Below the pieces are notes generated by a model. The model was given only the letters and a program-made list of their open reading frames with translations. It did not search any database and was not told where the DNA came from. From assembly GCF_028209885.1 (NCBI RefSeq), contig NZ_JAQLEM010000010.1, positions 1 through 64,000 of the forward strand: a stretch of 64,000 nt of DNA, written 5' to 3'. Within the stretch, counting starts at the first letter, position 1, and each line of letters begins with the position of its first letter. Source of the stretch: Collinsella aerofaciens (GTDB taxonomy: Bacteria > Actinomycetota > Coriobacteriia > Coriobacteriales > Coriobacteriaceae). A program made the translations under genes and the position numbers. Positions 17,851 through 24,686 of this stretch are shown piece after piece.

Positions 17851-19551
17851 ATGCCAATGCTGTTGGATGAACCTCTTGGCCTTATCGTTGAGCGCCTTCG
17901 CAGGCGGGGGACCGATGACGCATCGGTAGAAGTTAAAGCCTGCACGAATAAATTGAGTGCAGACGTATGGGAGACAGTGAGTGCTTTTGCGAACACTGCG
18001 GGCGGGCTCATTATTTTGGGCCTGAACGAAGCCGAAGGATTTGTTCCTTCTGCCAACTTTGCTATCGACAGGGTGCGCGACCAGTTTGTTTCGGGTATCG
18101 GAGACGGAGGCTCAGCGGCGGTGGTGACCCATGCGCCACGGTATGAGCTTGATCGAGGCGAGGTCGACGGGCTCCAGGTACTTCTGGTGCGCATCTTTGA
18201 ACTTGAGCTCAAAGCGAAGCCATGCTATATCGGCGCGCGCGGCGTGCAGAACGGTAGCTACAAGCGCGTGGATGATAAAGATATCAAGATGTCGCCCGCT
18301 GAGCTATATGAGCTACAGAGTGCGTTGCTTCCGAGCGATGCAGACGGTACGGTGGTTTCGGAGGCAACAGTCGAGGATTTGGATCCAGATGTCGTGCGGT
18401 CCATTATCGCAAATCGCCGGCTGCAGACCCCGCGCGTTTTGCGCGGGGCCGATACGCTGGAAAAGCAGCTGGCCAGACTCAATATCACTACAAAGGATGG
18501 AGCTGTGAAGCTCGCGGGGCTGCTGTCGGCGGGAATCTACCCCCAGCAGTTCTATCCTAAGCTGATGATCGATGTCGCCGTTCATTCCGATGTGGAAAAA
18601 TCTGCTCCTGGGCAACCCCGGTTTATTGACCGCCAGTTGTGCGATGGCCCGATTCCGGCTTGCATCGAAGATGCCCTCGCTGCGATCGGACGAAACTTGC
18701 GCAAAGCGGCGATAGTGCGAGGCGCTGGTAGAAGGGAAGATTGGGAAGTACCCCAGGAGGTTTTGCGCGAGGCCTTGGCAAATGCCTGCATCCATCGAGA
18801 ATATTCGCCCATGTTTGTGGGGCAGGCCGTGAGTGTCGATATCTATCCAGACAGAATAGAGATCAAAAACCCTGGCGGCCTTTGGGGCGGAAAGACGGTG
18901 GACAATCTTGCAGACGGGGAATCGCGCTGCCGAAACCCAAAGCTCATGAGCCTAATGGGGGCGACGCCGTTAGAGCATGCCGAGGGGGCCGTTGCGGAAA
19001 GCCAGGGATCTGGTATCCCGGCTATGATTCGCGAGATGGAGTCTCGTTCGCTTGGCAGGCCGAAATTTATCGTTAAGGCCGATTCGTTTACGGTGCTGCT
19101 TTCCCGGCACGGGGCGGAGCTTGCTGAAAACCGCACGTGGATTCAGGGCCATGTGGACACCGAACTGACGCATCGCGAGGAAACATTGCTCATGTTTATG
19201 CGGGAGCATGGGTGCGTATGCGATGTTCAAAAAATACGAGAGGCTTTGAAGTGGGATTCGGATGACATTCGCCTGATCTGCGGGGGCCTTGTCGATAAAC
19301 ATGTCCTGTCAAAATGTGGCAAAGACACGTTTGAAATTATCGATATGAGCAGAGAATTGTCAGCTTCGACGGCGGATAGGATCCTGGAGGCTCTCAGCGC
19401 CGGAATGGATATGACGGCGCGAGAAATAGCGGTTGCATCGGGGGTCAAGATTTCGTCCGTCCGTTACCATCTGCCAAAAATGGCGGATAAAGGACTCATT
19501 GAAGTAATGGGTTCATCGACGAGCCGCAACCGCCGCTATCGGAAGAGGTAG
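17851..19551 (+). CDS. AlbA_2-domain ATP-binding wHTH regulator
   Basis: 566 residues. The N-terminal part (about 15-125) is an AlbA_2/Schlafen-type domain: VEVKACTNKLSADVWETVSAFANTAGG-LIILGLNE. The middle (about 300-420) resembles the HATPase_c_4 region of this family: ALANACIHREYSP, VDIYPDRIEIKNPGGLWGG, ESQGSGIPAMIREME. The end (about 505-566) is a winged helix: TAREIAVASGVKISSVRYHLPKM. Such proteins are annotated as putative transcriptional regulators; ligands are mostly unknown. GC is lower than in flanking genes, suggesting acquisition. The gene has ten TTAGAGAGA sites upstream and a related inverted repeat downstream, so autoregulation is likely. No obvious SD precedes the ATG; the last operator occupies that position. 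Confidence 0.8.
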   Translation: MPMLLDEPLGLIVERLRRRGTDDASVEVKACTNKLSADVWETVSAFANTAGGLIILGLNEAEGFVPSANFAIDRVRDQFVSGIGDGGSAAVVTHAPRYELDRGEVDGLQVLLVRIFELELKAKPCYIGARGVQNGSYKRVDDKDIKMSPAELYELQSALLPSDADGTVVSEATVEDLDPDVVRSIIANRRLQTPRVLRGADTLEKQLARLNITTKDGAVKLAGLLSAGIYPQQFYPKLMIDVAVHSDVEKSAPGQPRFIDRQLCDGPIPACIEDALAAIGRNLRKAAIVRGAGRREDWEVPQEVLREALANACIHREYSPMFVGQAVSVDIYPDRIEIKNPGGLWGGKTVDNLADGESRCRNPKLMSLMGATPLEHAEGAVAESQGSGIPAMIREMESRSLGRPKFIVKADSFTVLLSRHGAELAENRTWIQGHVDTELTHREETLLMFMREHGCVCDVQKIREALKWDSDDIRLICGGLVDKHVLSKCGKDTFEIIDMSRELSASTADRILEALSAGMDMTAREIAVASGVKISSVRYHLPKMADKGLIEVMGSSTSRNRRYRKR

Positions 19552-19563
19552 ATGTGGCTGAGT

Positions 19564-19608
19564 CGCCTCTCTAGTGTCTCTCAAAGATAGATGGATGCTA
19601 GAGAGGCG
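19564..19608. promoter_or_regulatory. Inverted repeat downstream of the AlbA_2 regulator
   Basis: CGCCTCTCTAG (19564-19574) and CTAGAGAGGCG (19598-19608) form a perfect 11-bp inverted repeat. It contains the TCTCTCTA/TAGAGAG core of the upstream operators. It may be a further binding site or a terminator; no T-run follows. Confidence 0.55.
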
Positions 19609-19626
19609 GTTGCCCTGCGATATTTC

Positions 19627-19672
19627 CCCAGATAAAACCTGCCAAAATAAACCTGTCCCTTTTTGGTGGGTT
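19627..19672. repeat. CCCAGATAAAACCTGCC repeat, copy 3
   Basis: CCCAGATAAAACCTGCCAAA then AATAAACCTGTCCC and TTTTTGGTGGGTT, close to copy 1. Lies between the regulator and the 3' end of larE. Confidence 0.8.
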
Positions 19673-20549
19673 ATTGGTTCATGTTGCCGTGGATGTAGGG
19701 GGTTACCTCGGGGGAGATATGACCGCAGCCTAGGTTACGCAGGGCAGATTCGATGGCGACGGGAAGCGGGGCCTTGCCCTCGTCGTTGACCGCGGTACTG
19801 CCGAGGGCGGCGATCTTGGCGACGTCTGCCGGCGCGGCCTCGATATGCATGCAGCCGCCGACGAGGCGTGCGCGGACCTGGTCCAGGCCAAGGTCGTGCA
19901 GGTAGTCCTCACAGGTGCGGATTACATCGACCTTCTCGCGCGTGAGCTCCTCGCCCGTGGGGACACGCGTGGCCAGGCAGGCTCCTGCCGGCAGGTTCCA
20001 GACGGGGTATCCCCAGGCGCGCAGCAACTCGCGCTCTTCGTCCTTGGTAAAGCCGACCTCCATGAGAGGGGAGCGCACGCCGAGTTCCTCGGCAGCGCGC
20101 ATGCCGGGGCGGTAGTCACCGCGGTCGCTTGCGTTGCTGCCGTCGATGACGGTGGGAAAGCCCAGCGACTTGGCGTGGTTGACGATGGCGGTAAAGCCGG
20201 CGCGCTTGCAGTGGTAGCAGCGGTCGGCATCGTTGCAGGCTACTTGGGGGAGCCGCAGCTGATCGACCGAAAGATTGAGCACGGGGAGCTTAAAATGCGG
20301 CCCCTCATTGGCCTGCCCGTCAACCGCCCGCTCAAACGAAGCCTGCTCGGGCGTGCCGATGAGCGGCGTGGTGAGGTGAACGAGAAGCGTGTCGGCAGGC
20401 ATGATGCGGGCGCATACGGCGGCCAAAAAGCTGCTGTCAACGCCGCCGGAAAAGCCGATGGTGACGCGTCCATATGCCAAAAGCAGCTGCTCGAGCGCTG
20501 CGAGTTTGTCCTGAAGCTCCTCTGCAGGTGCGGTGGTGTCTGAAAGCAT
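19671..20549 (-). CDS. larE: ATP-dependent sacrificial sulfur transferase LarE
   Basis: 292-residue PP-loop protein. In the known pathway LarE adenylates the P2CMN precursor and donates its own cysteine sulfur to build the nickel-pincer cofactor of lactate racemase and related enzymes. The PP-loop FSGGVDSS lies near residue 33, with CYHCKRAGF and DGSNASDRGDYRPGMRAAEELGV following. The sacrificial cysteine is probably the one in PAGACLATRVPTGE. larA, larB and larC are not in the window. Its 3' end touches a CCCAGATAAAACC repeat and its promoter faces the second HAD gene. Confidence 0.9.
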   Translation of the reverse strand: MLSDTTAPAEELQDKLAALEQLLLAYGRVTIGFSGGVDSSFLAAVCARIMPADTLLVHLTTPLIGTPEQASFERAVDGQANEGPHFKLPVLNLSVDQLRLPQVACNDADRCYHCKRAGFTAIVNHAKSLGFPTVIDGSNASDRGDYRPGMRAAEELGVRSPLMEVGFTKDEERELLRAWGYPVWNLPAGACLATRVPTGEELTREKVDVIRTCEDYLHDLGLDQVRARLVGGCMHIEAAPADVAKIAALGSTAVNDEGKAPLPVAIESALRNLGCGHISPEVTPYIHGNMNQ

Positions 20550-20625
20550 GAATCGATCCTTGCCGTTGAGTACTCGGTCGAAAACTATAATCCTACCGAG
20601 CCGCTTGTCATAAGACTTCTATCTA

Positions 20626-20672
20626 TGTAACGAAAGCGCAATATGCTATATACGTTATATACAAGTCTACAA
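20626..20672 (+). promoter_or_regulatory. Duplicated promoter segment before HAD gene 2
   Basis: ATGTAACGAAAGC...CTATATACGTTATATACAAG, matching 16738-16780 upstream of the paralogue. Shows that the duplication included regulatory DNA. Confidence 0.45.
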
Positions 20673-20722
20673 GTGCGGTAAAGTTGCGGGAGTACAGCAG
20701 CGCGAAGCGATGGGGGACCGAT

Positions 20723-21373
20723 ATGATCAAGGCTGTTATTTTTGATATGGACGGAACGCTGGTCGATACCGAGCGTTTGGGTATCAAGGCGTGGAAGGCG
20801 GGCGCGGCCGAGCTGGGATTCGCGATTGATGATGCGTTGATCCATCAGTTTATCGGTCGCACGCTGCCCGATGTCATGGACATTCTTGATGGGCATTACG
20901 GCAGCTGCGAAACCGCAGAGGCAATCTATCGTCGCCATAAGGAGATTCGCGACGAGATGGTCAAGACCGATCTGGAGCTTAAGGCCGGCGCCGCCGAGTG
21001 CCTCGACGAGCTGCTGGCTGCGGGCTATCACGTGGGCCTCGCGACGTCGTCGCGCCACGTTACCGCCGAGCGCAACCTTAAGACGGTTGGCCTCTTTGAC
21101 AAGTTTGAGACGGTGACCTGCGGCGAGGACGTCGCGCACGGCAAGCCCGATCCCGAGATGTACCTGCTTGCCTGCGAGCGCGCGGGCTTTGCTCCCGAGG
21201 AGTGCGCCGTGGTCGAGGACTCACGCAACGGCTGCGTCTCTGGCATCGCGGCCGGCTGCCATGTCTTTGCCGTTCCCGACATCGTGCCGCTGCCGCAGGA
21301 CGTGGCGGACGGCTGCGAGGCCGTGCTCGATACGCTGTTCGATCTGCCGGCAGCGGTCAAGGCCGTGTGTTAG
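20723..21373 (+). CDS. HAD-superfamily hydrolase (phosphoglucomutase-like), paralogue 2
   Basis: 216 residues, same length and motifs as the gene at 16837: FDMDGTLVDTE, LATSSR, GKPDPEMYLLACE, VVEDSRNGCVSG. Residues from about 83 to the end differ at only about ten positions, whereas residues 59-80 in the cap differ at most positions. In this family the cap selects the substrate, so the two copies may act on different phosphates. The start has GGGGG upstream. It is separated from its paralogue by the AlbA_2 regulator and larE. Confidence 0.87.
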   Translation: MIKAVIFDMDGTLVDTERLGIKAWKAGAAELGFAIDDALIHQFIGRTLPDVMDILDGHYGSCETAEAIYRRHKEIRDEMVKTDLELKAGAAECLDELLAAGYHVGLATSSRHVTAERNLKTVGLFDKFETVTCGEDVAHGKPDPEMYLLACERAGFAPEECAVVEDSRNGCVSGIAAGCHVFAVPDIVPLPQDVADGCEAVLDTLFDLPAAVKAVC

Positions 21374-21460
21374 CGTTTGTACGTGAGTCGCCATGTCCCG
21401 CGCCCGATCCCGCGGGACGGTGGCGGCAACGGCGCCTGCGTGGAGGCGCTGACGCAGTCA

Positions 21461-21507
21461 GCCCCTCTTATCACGCCAAGATTGCTGTTTTGGCTGATAA
21501 GAGGGGC
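21461..21507. terminator. Stem-loop after HAD gene 2
   Basis: GCCCCTCTTATCA (21461-21473) and TGATAAGAGGGGC (21495-21507) are perfect inverted repeats with an inner GCCAA/TTGGC pairing. A smaller GTCCCGCG/CGCGGGAC hairpin lies at about 21402-21419. There is no T-run, so a REP-like palindrome is possible. Confidence 0.5.
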
Positions 21508-21574
21508 ATTGTGCTTTAAGCGACTGGGGCTGCGGCCTTGGTAAGGAGCTGGCGGAGGGTTATGACGCTACAAG

Positions 21575-22780
21575 TTACTCAAGGAGCCAGTCGATCACGT
21601 TGCGCTTGCGGACTCCTTCGTAGTTCGCGTCCGCAAACAGCGTGTCGAGCGTAAGAAGCGTCTTGGGGTAGTTGTCTCGGACTTTCTTAAAGGGGGCCAA
21701 CTCTCGATTGAGGGTGGTTTCGTCGAGCGTTGTGGCTGAAACCTGAAAATAGGCTGTCTCGTCTGAGTTTAGGGCAACAAAATCGATTTCCCCGCCGTCG
21801 ATATCGCCCACGTAGACGTCGTATCCACGGCGTAGGAGCTCGAGATAAACAACATTTTCGAGGATATGACCGATATCGCTGCTTTGGGTTTTGACAAGAG
21901 CGCCTCTAAGTCCAAGGTCAACGGCGTAGTATTTGCCGTTTGTTGAAAGAAGCTGCCGACCGCGCACGTTATAGCGCGGAGCAAAGTACAGCACAAGGCT
22001 GTCTGTTAAGCCTTTGAGGTACTTGGCTACGGTTTTCTGGTCGGTTTTGTTGCCGTTGGACGAGAGCGTGTCGGAGATTTTTTTAATCGAGATCCGGTTT
22101 CCAATGCTATGGAGTAGGAACTTGGTGATATCGCGCAGGGTCGGGACGTCCGAGACCTTCAGGCGTTCGATAACGTCGCGTATGACGATGGTATCGTAGA
22201 GGCTCATAAGATAATCGCGCGCCTGGGGTCCCAGAATACCCGTCTCGGCGATAAAGGGAAAAGAGCCCCGGGTGATGTACTCGTCAAACAACTGCGCGGG
22301 AGCCTTTCCGTCATTGGTTTTTGCCGAGCAAAACTCTTTAAAGGATAGGGGCAGCATCTTGAGCTCTACGTAGCGACCGGAGAGCAAAGTAGCCAGCTCG
22401 CTCGAGAGCAGATAGGCGTTGGAACCGGTTATGTAGAGGTCGACATTGTCCTTGATAAAAAGACTGTCGACGGCTTTTTCGAAATGCTCGACGTGCTGTA
22501 TCTCGTCCAGAAAAACGTAGTTCATCTTATCGGGGACGAGTCTGGCGGAAATGTAGTCGTAGAGTGCTCTATATGACGTAAGCGACTCGAACTCCAGGTC
22601 TTCAAAGTTGAGGGATATAACCTGGTCACCTGTGATTCCATAATCGCGCAGGTAGCTACGGTAGATTTCGAATAGCTTTGATTTGCCGGACCTTCGCACG
22701 CCCGAAACGACCTTGATGACGTGCGAGTCTTTCCACGAAATGAGCCAGTCGAGGTACTGTTTGCGATCAATCAGATTCAT
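21575..22780 (-). CDS. AAA_14/DUF4143 family ATPase
   Basis: 401-residue protein. The N-terminal AAA_14 P-loop domain reads VVSGVRRSGKSKLFEIY (Walker A-like RRSGKS) with YVFLDEIQHVEHFEKAVDSLF as Walker B/sensor. GSNAYLLSSELATLLSGRYVELKMLPLSFKEF is the family's diagnostic segment (seen in parts). The C-terminal DUF4143 domain contains the HILENVVYLELLRRGYDVYVG-GEIDFVA nuclease-like core. Family members are widespread in anaerobes, often as accessory genes, and their role is unknown. AT-rich relative to neighbours. A good AAAGGGG SD precedes the ATG. Confidence 0.85.
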   Translation of the reverse strand: MNLIDRKQYLDWLISWKDSHVIKVVSGVRRSGKSKLFEIYRSYLRDYGITGDQVISLNFEDLEFESLTSYRALYDYISARLVPDKMNYVFLDEIQHVEHFEKAVDSLFIKDNVDLYITGSNAYLLSSELATLLSGRYVELKMLPLSFKEFCSAKTNDGKAPAQLFDEYITRGSFPFIAETGILGPQARDYLMSLYDTIVIRDVIERLKVSDVPTLRDITKFLLHSIGNRISIKKISDTLSSNGNKTDQKTVAKYLKGLTDSLVLYFAPRYNVRGRQLLSTNGKYYAVDLGLRGALVKTQSSDIGHILENVVYLELLRRGYDVYVGDIDGGEIDFVALNSDETAYFQVSATTLDETTLNRELAPFKKVRDNYPKTLLTLDTLFADANYEGVRKRNVIDWLLE

Positions 22781-22950
22781 GAAACCCCTTTCTTGGCGAG
22801 AAAAAACTGGAGCAAAATCAATATTTATAGGAAATATCTAAAAATATGGAATTGAGTCTATTCTAACAAAAAAGTTAATGAAAATTGGATTACATTCCAT
22901 AAATATCCGTAGCCGCAGGTCCGGCTAAACGGGGGGCGCATGGGGCCAGT

Positions 22951-22992
22951 AAAAAACGCCGCAGCGGGCCTGTTTCCGTTGCGGCGTTTTTT
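22951..22992 (-). terminator. Terminator of the LacI-family gene
   Basis: AACGCCGCAGCGG / CCGTTGCGGCGTT stem with A6 and T6 flanks; on the minus strand it ends immediately after the regulator stop. The 22781-22950 gap is AT-rich and contains the promoter of the ATPase gene. Confidence 0.85.
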
Positions 22993-22993
22993 G

Positions 22994-24127
22994 TTACAAG
23001 TAGGCGCCCAGGTTGATGTCGGTTGTCGGGACCATGGGTTGGCCCGTCGGGTGCGGCTTGGCATTTTGGGTGCTTACGCGCTCGAGCAAGAAGGGACGCA
23101 CGAGCTCCTGACGGTTAATGTCCTCGCTGGCCGTGACCGTGGTGACGGTGCGCGCGGCGGAGCCGATGCGGACTCGTTTGGTCTTGGCGACAGGTTTATC
23201 CTCGATTTGTTCCATGAGCAGCTGTACGCCCTTGCGGCCAATTTCGTAGCCCGGCGGCGCCACGGTGGTAAGGGGAACCGACCCGCTCCATGCAAGGGGG
23301 TTGCCGTCGCAGCCGGCCACACGGACCTGCTCGGGGACGAAGATGCCTTTGTCGGTCAGCGCCGAGATAACGCCCGAGGCCAATACGTCGGTCAGGCCGA
23401 TGACAAAATCGGGGCGCTCGTCAGCAGGGCGTTCGGCAATCTGGGTACCGATGCTGTAGCCGTCGGCTGCGGTATTCCACTCTCCGGCATCGATGACCTC
23501 AATTTTGATATCGGGATGCAGGGCAAGTGCTTTGTGGATGCCAAGGACGCGCAGGGTGAGCTGCATAAATGCCGCTCTGCCCACAACGGTGATATGGCGT
23601 GCGCCGCGGGCGATGGCGAGCTCGGCGATAATGCGCCCCTGTGCCTCGTTGTCGGCGGCCACGTAGTAACCGGGTTCGGAGCAGTGGATGTCCAGATGGA
23701 CGATCGGCACGGGCATTTTGGTCATGGCGGGGTGCCAGTCGGGGGATGCCATGGGCTGAACCATGACGCCGGACATCTGAGTGCCCATAAAGTAGCGCAG
23801 GTAATGATCCTCGAGAATATCGTCGTTATCGGCATTGGCGATGAGCAGATCGTAGCCGTGCTTGCGGGCCTCGTTGTGGGCGCCGCTGGCGATTTGGAGC
23901 GAAAAGCCGTGATCGAGACGGGGGAGCACCAGGCCAAAGGACTTGGTGGCGCCGCCCGCAAGCTGACGAGCGCTTTGGTTGGGCAGGTAGCCCAGTCGAT
24001 TGATGGTTTCGTTAATGAGCTTGAGGGTCTCAGGACGCAGCTTTTCGGGGTGGTTGAGCGCGTTGGAAACCGTGCCCAGCGAGACCCCCGCTTCGCGCGC
24101 GACGTCGCTGATTTTCACCTTTGCCAT
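22994..24127 (-). CDS. LacI-family transcriptional regulator
   Basis: 377-residue repressor. The N-terminal helix-turn-helix is KISDVAREAGVSLGTVSNALNHPEKLRPETLKLI (seen in pieces), with hinge helix NQSARQLAGG. A periplasmic-binding-type sensor domain follows (FGLVLPRLDHGFSLQIASGA... to the C-terminus). The start at 24127 (MAKVKISDV) is family-typical, with AAAGGGG upstream, rather than an upstream in-frame ATG at 24172. The effector is probably a sugar, but no sugar operon is adjacent, so its targets lie elsewhere. Confidence 0.9.
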   Translation of the reverse strand: MAKVKISDVAREAGVSLGTVSNALNHPEKLRPETLKLINETINRLGYLPNQSARQLAGGATKSFGLVLPRLDHGFSLQIASGAHNEARKHGYDLLIANADNDDILEDHYLRYFMGTQMSGVMVQPMASPDWHPAMTKMPVPIVHLDIHCSEPGYYVAADNEAQGRIIAELAIARGARHITVVGRAAFMQLTLRVLGIHKALALHPDIKIEVIDAGEWNTAADGYSIGTQIAERPADERPDFVIGLTDVLASGVISALTDKGIFVPEQVRVAGCDGNPLAWSGSVPLTTVAPPGYEIGRKGVQLLMEQIEDKPVAKTKRVRIGSAARTVTTVTASEDINRQELVRPFLLERVSTQNAKPHPTGQPMVPTTDINLGAYL

Positions 24128-24187
24128 AGCGGCCCCTTTGATGCGTTTCAAGTACAAGGCAGATTGTAGCATCGCCCGCCCCTAGGG

Positions 24188-24238
24188 TGTCAAAACCTGC
24201 CAATTAGGGACAGGTTTATTTTGGCAGGTTTTATCTGG
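24188..24238. repeat. CCCAGATAAAACCTGCC repeat, complete inverted copy
   Basis: Read on the minus strand: CCCAGATAAAACCTGCCAAA-ATAAACCTGTCCC-TAATTGGCAGGTTTTG. AAAACCTGCCAA (24192-24203) and TTGGCAGGTTTT (24221-24232) are perfect inverted arms. This is the best-preserved of four copies and shows the original palindrome with the GGGACAG core in the loop. Confidence 0.85.
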
Positions 24239-24260
24239 GCAAACGCCGCTACTGCCCCGG

Positions 24261-24295
24261 ACCACCACGAAGGGGACAGGCACCTTTGTGGTGGT
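24261..24295. repeat. ACCACCAC palindrome with GGGGACAGGCA loop
   Basis: ACCACCACGAAGG (24261-24273) pairs with CCTTTGTGGTGGT (24283-24295), with one mismatch. Same family as 24481-24533, 26609-26647 and 56372-56409. Confidence 0.85.
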
Positions 24296-24317
24296 TTGAG
24301 CTGCCCGGGCCTTCAAT

Positions 24318-24376
24318 TGTCTCGATCTGTAACATCTGGACGGCAAAACCGGCTCTACCTGTTACAGATCGAGACA
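24318..24376. repeat. TGTCTCGATCTGTAACA palindrome, unit 1
   Basis: TGTCTCGATCTGTAACA (24318-24334) and TGTTACAGATCGAGACA (24360-24376) are perfect 17-bp arms around a 25-nt loop. The loop resembles the reverse complement of the loop in unit 2, so the units are inverted copies. Confidence 0.85.
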
Positions 24377-24398
24377 TAGTGCAGGGGCCGAACCGTAA

Positions 24399-24455
24399 TG
24401 TCTCGATCTGTAACACTAAGCCGGCTTATTGCGGCCCAGATGTTACAGATCGAGA
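24399..24455. repeat. TGTCTCGATCTGTAACA palindrome, unit 2
   Basis: Same arms as unit 1 (24399-24415; 24441-24455, last two bases changed) around a 25-nt loop. The spacing between the two units is 22 bases. Confidence 0.85.
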
Positions 24456-24480
24456 TCTTTCGCCGGGATAGGCCGCCGCC

Positions 24481-24533
24481 CCGGTCCAAACCACCACAAA
24501 GGTGCCTGTCCCCATTGTGGTGGTTTGGACCGG
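24481..24533. repeat. AACCACCAC palindrome before glmS
   Basis: CCGGTCCAAACCACCACAA and its perfect complement TTGTGGTGGTTTGGACCGG around AGGTGCCTGTCCCCA. The arms extend beyond the family core by CCGGTCC, so part of the palindrome is locus specific. Confidence 0.85.
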
Positions 24534-24569
24534 CTGGGCATGTGTGCATCGGGTGGCATCTAAGTTGAG

Positions 24570-24612
24570 ATACCACTTCTGGTATATCAGCTTGCGCTTG
24601 CGTGAGTACAAT
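24570..24612 (+). promoter_or_regulatory. Possible glmS promoter and operator
   Basis: TACAAT at 24607-24612 is a plausible -10. ATACC-N6-GGTAT (24570-24585) is an inverted repeat near the -35 position. No glmS ribozyme is recognisable in the 150 bases before the gene. Confidence 0.35.
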
Positions 24613-24686
24613 ACTCGAACGTTATACGTCTCAGCGCCCCCTGTGCGTGGACGTCTTGCAGTCACGCGAACGAAGGGATTTATCCT

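Noticed and set aside
21575..22780. DUF4143 ATPase as part of an antiphage system
   Set aside because: The family is found alone in many anaerobes and no nuclease, methylase or toxin-antitoxin partner is adjacent here.
24534..24686. glmS ribozyme/riboswitch upstream of glmS
   Set aside because: No double-pseudoknot core or conserved cleavage-site sequence is recognisable in the leader.
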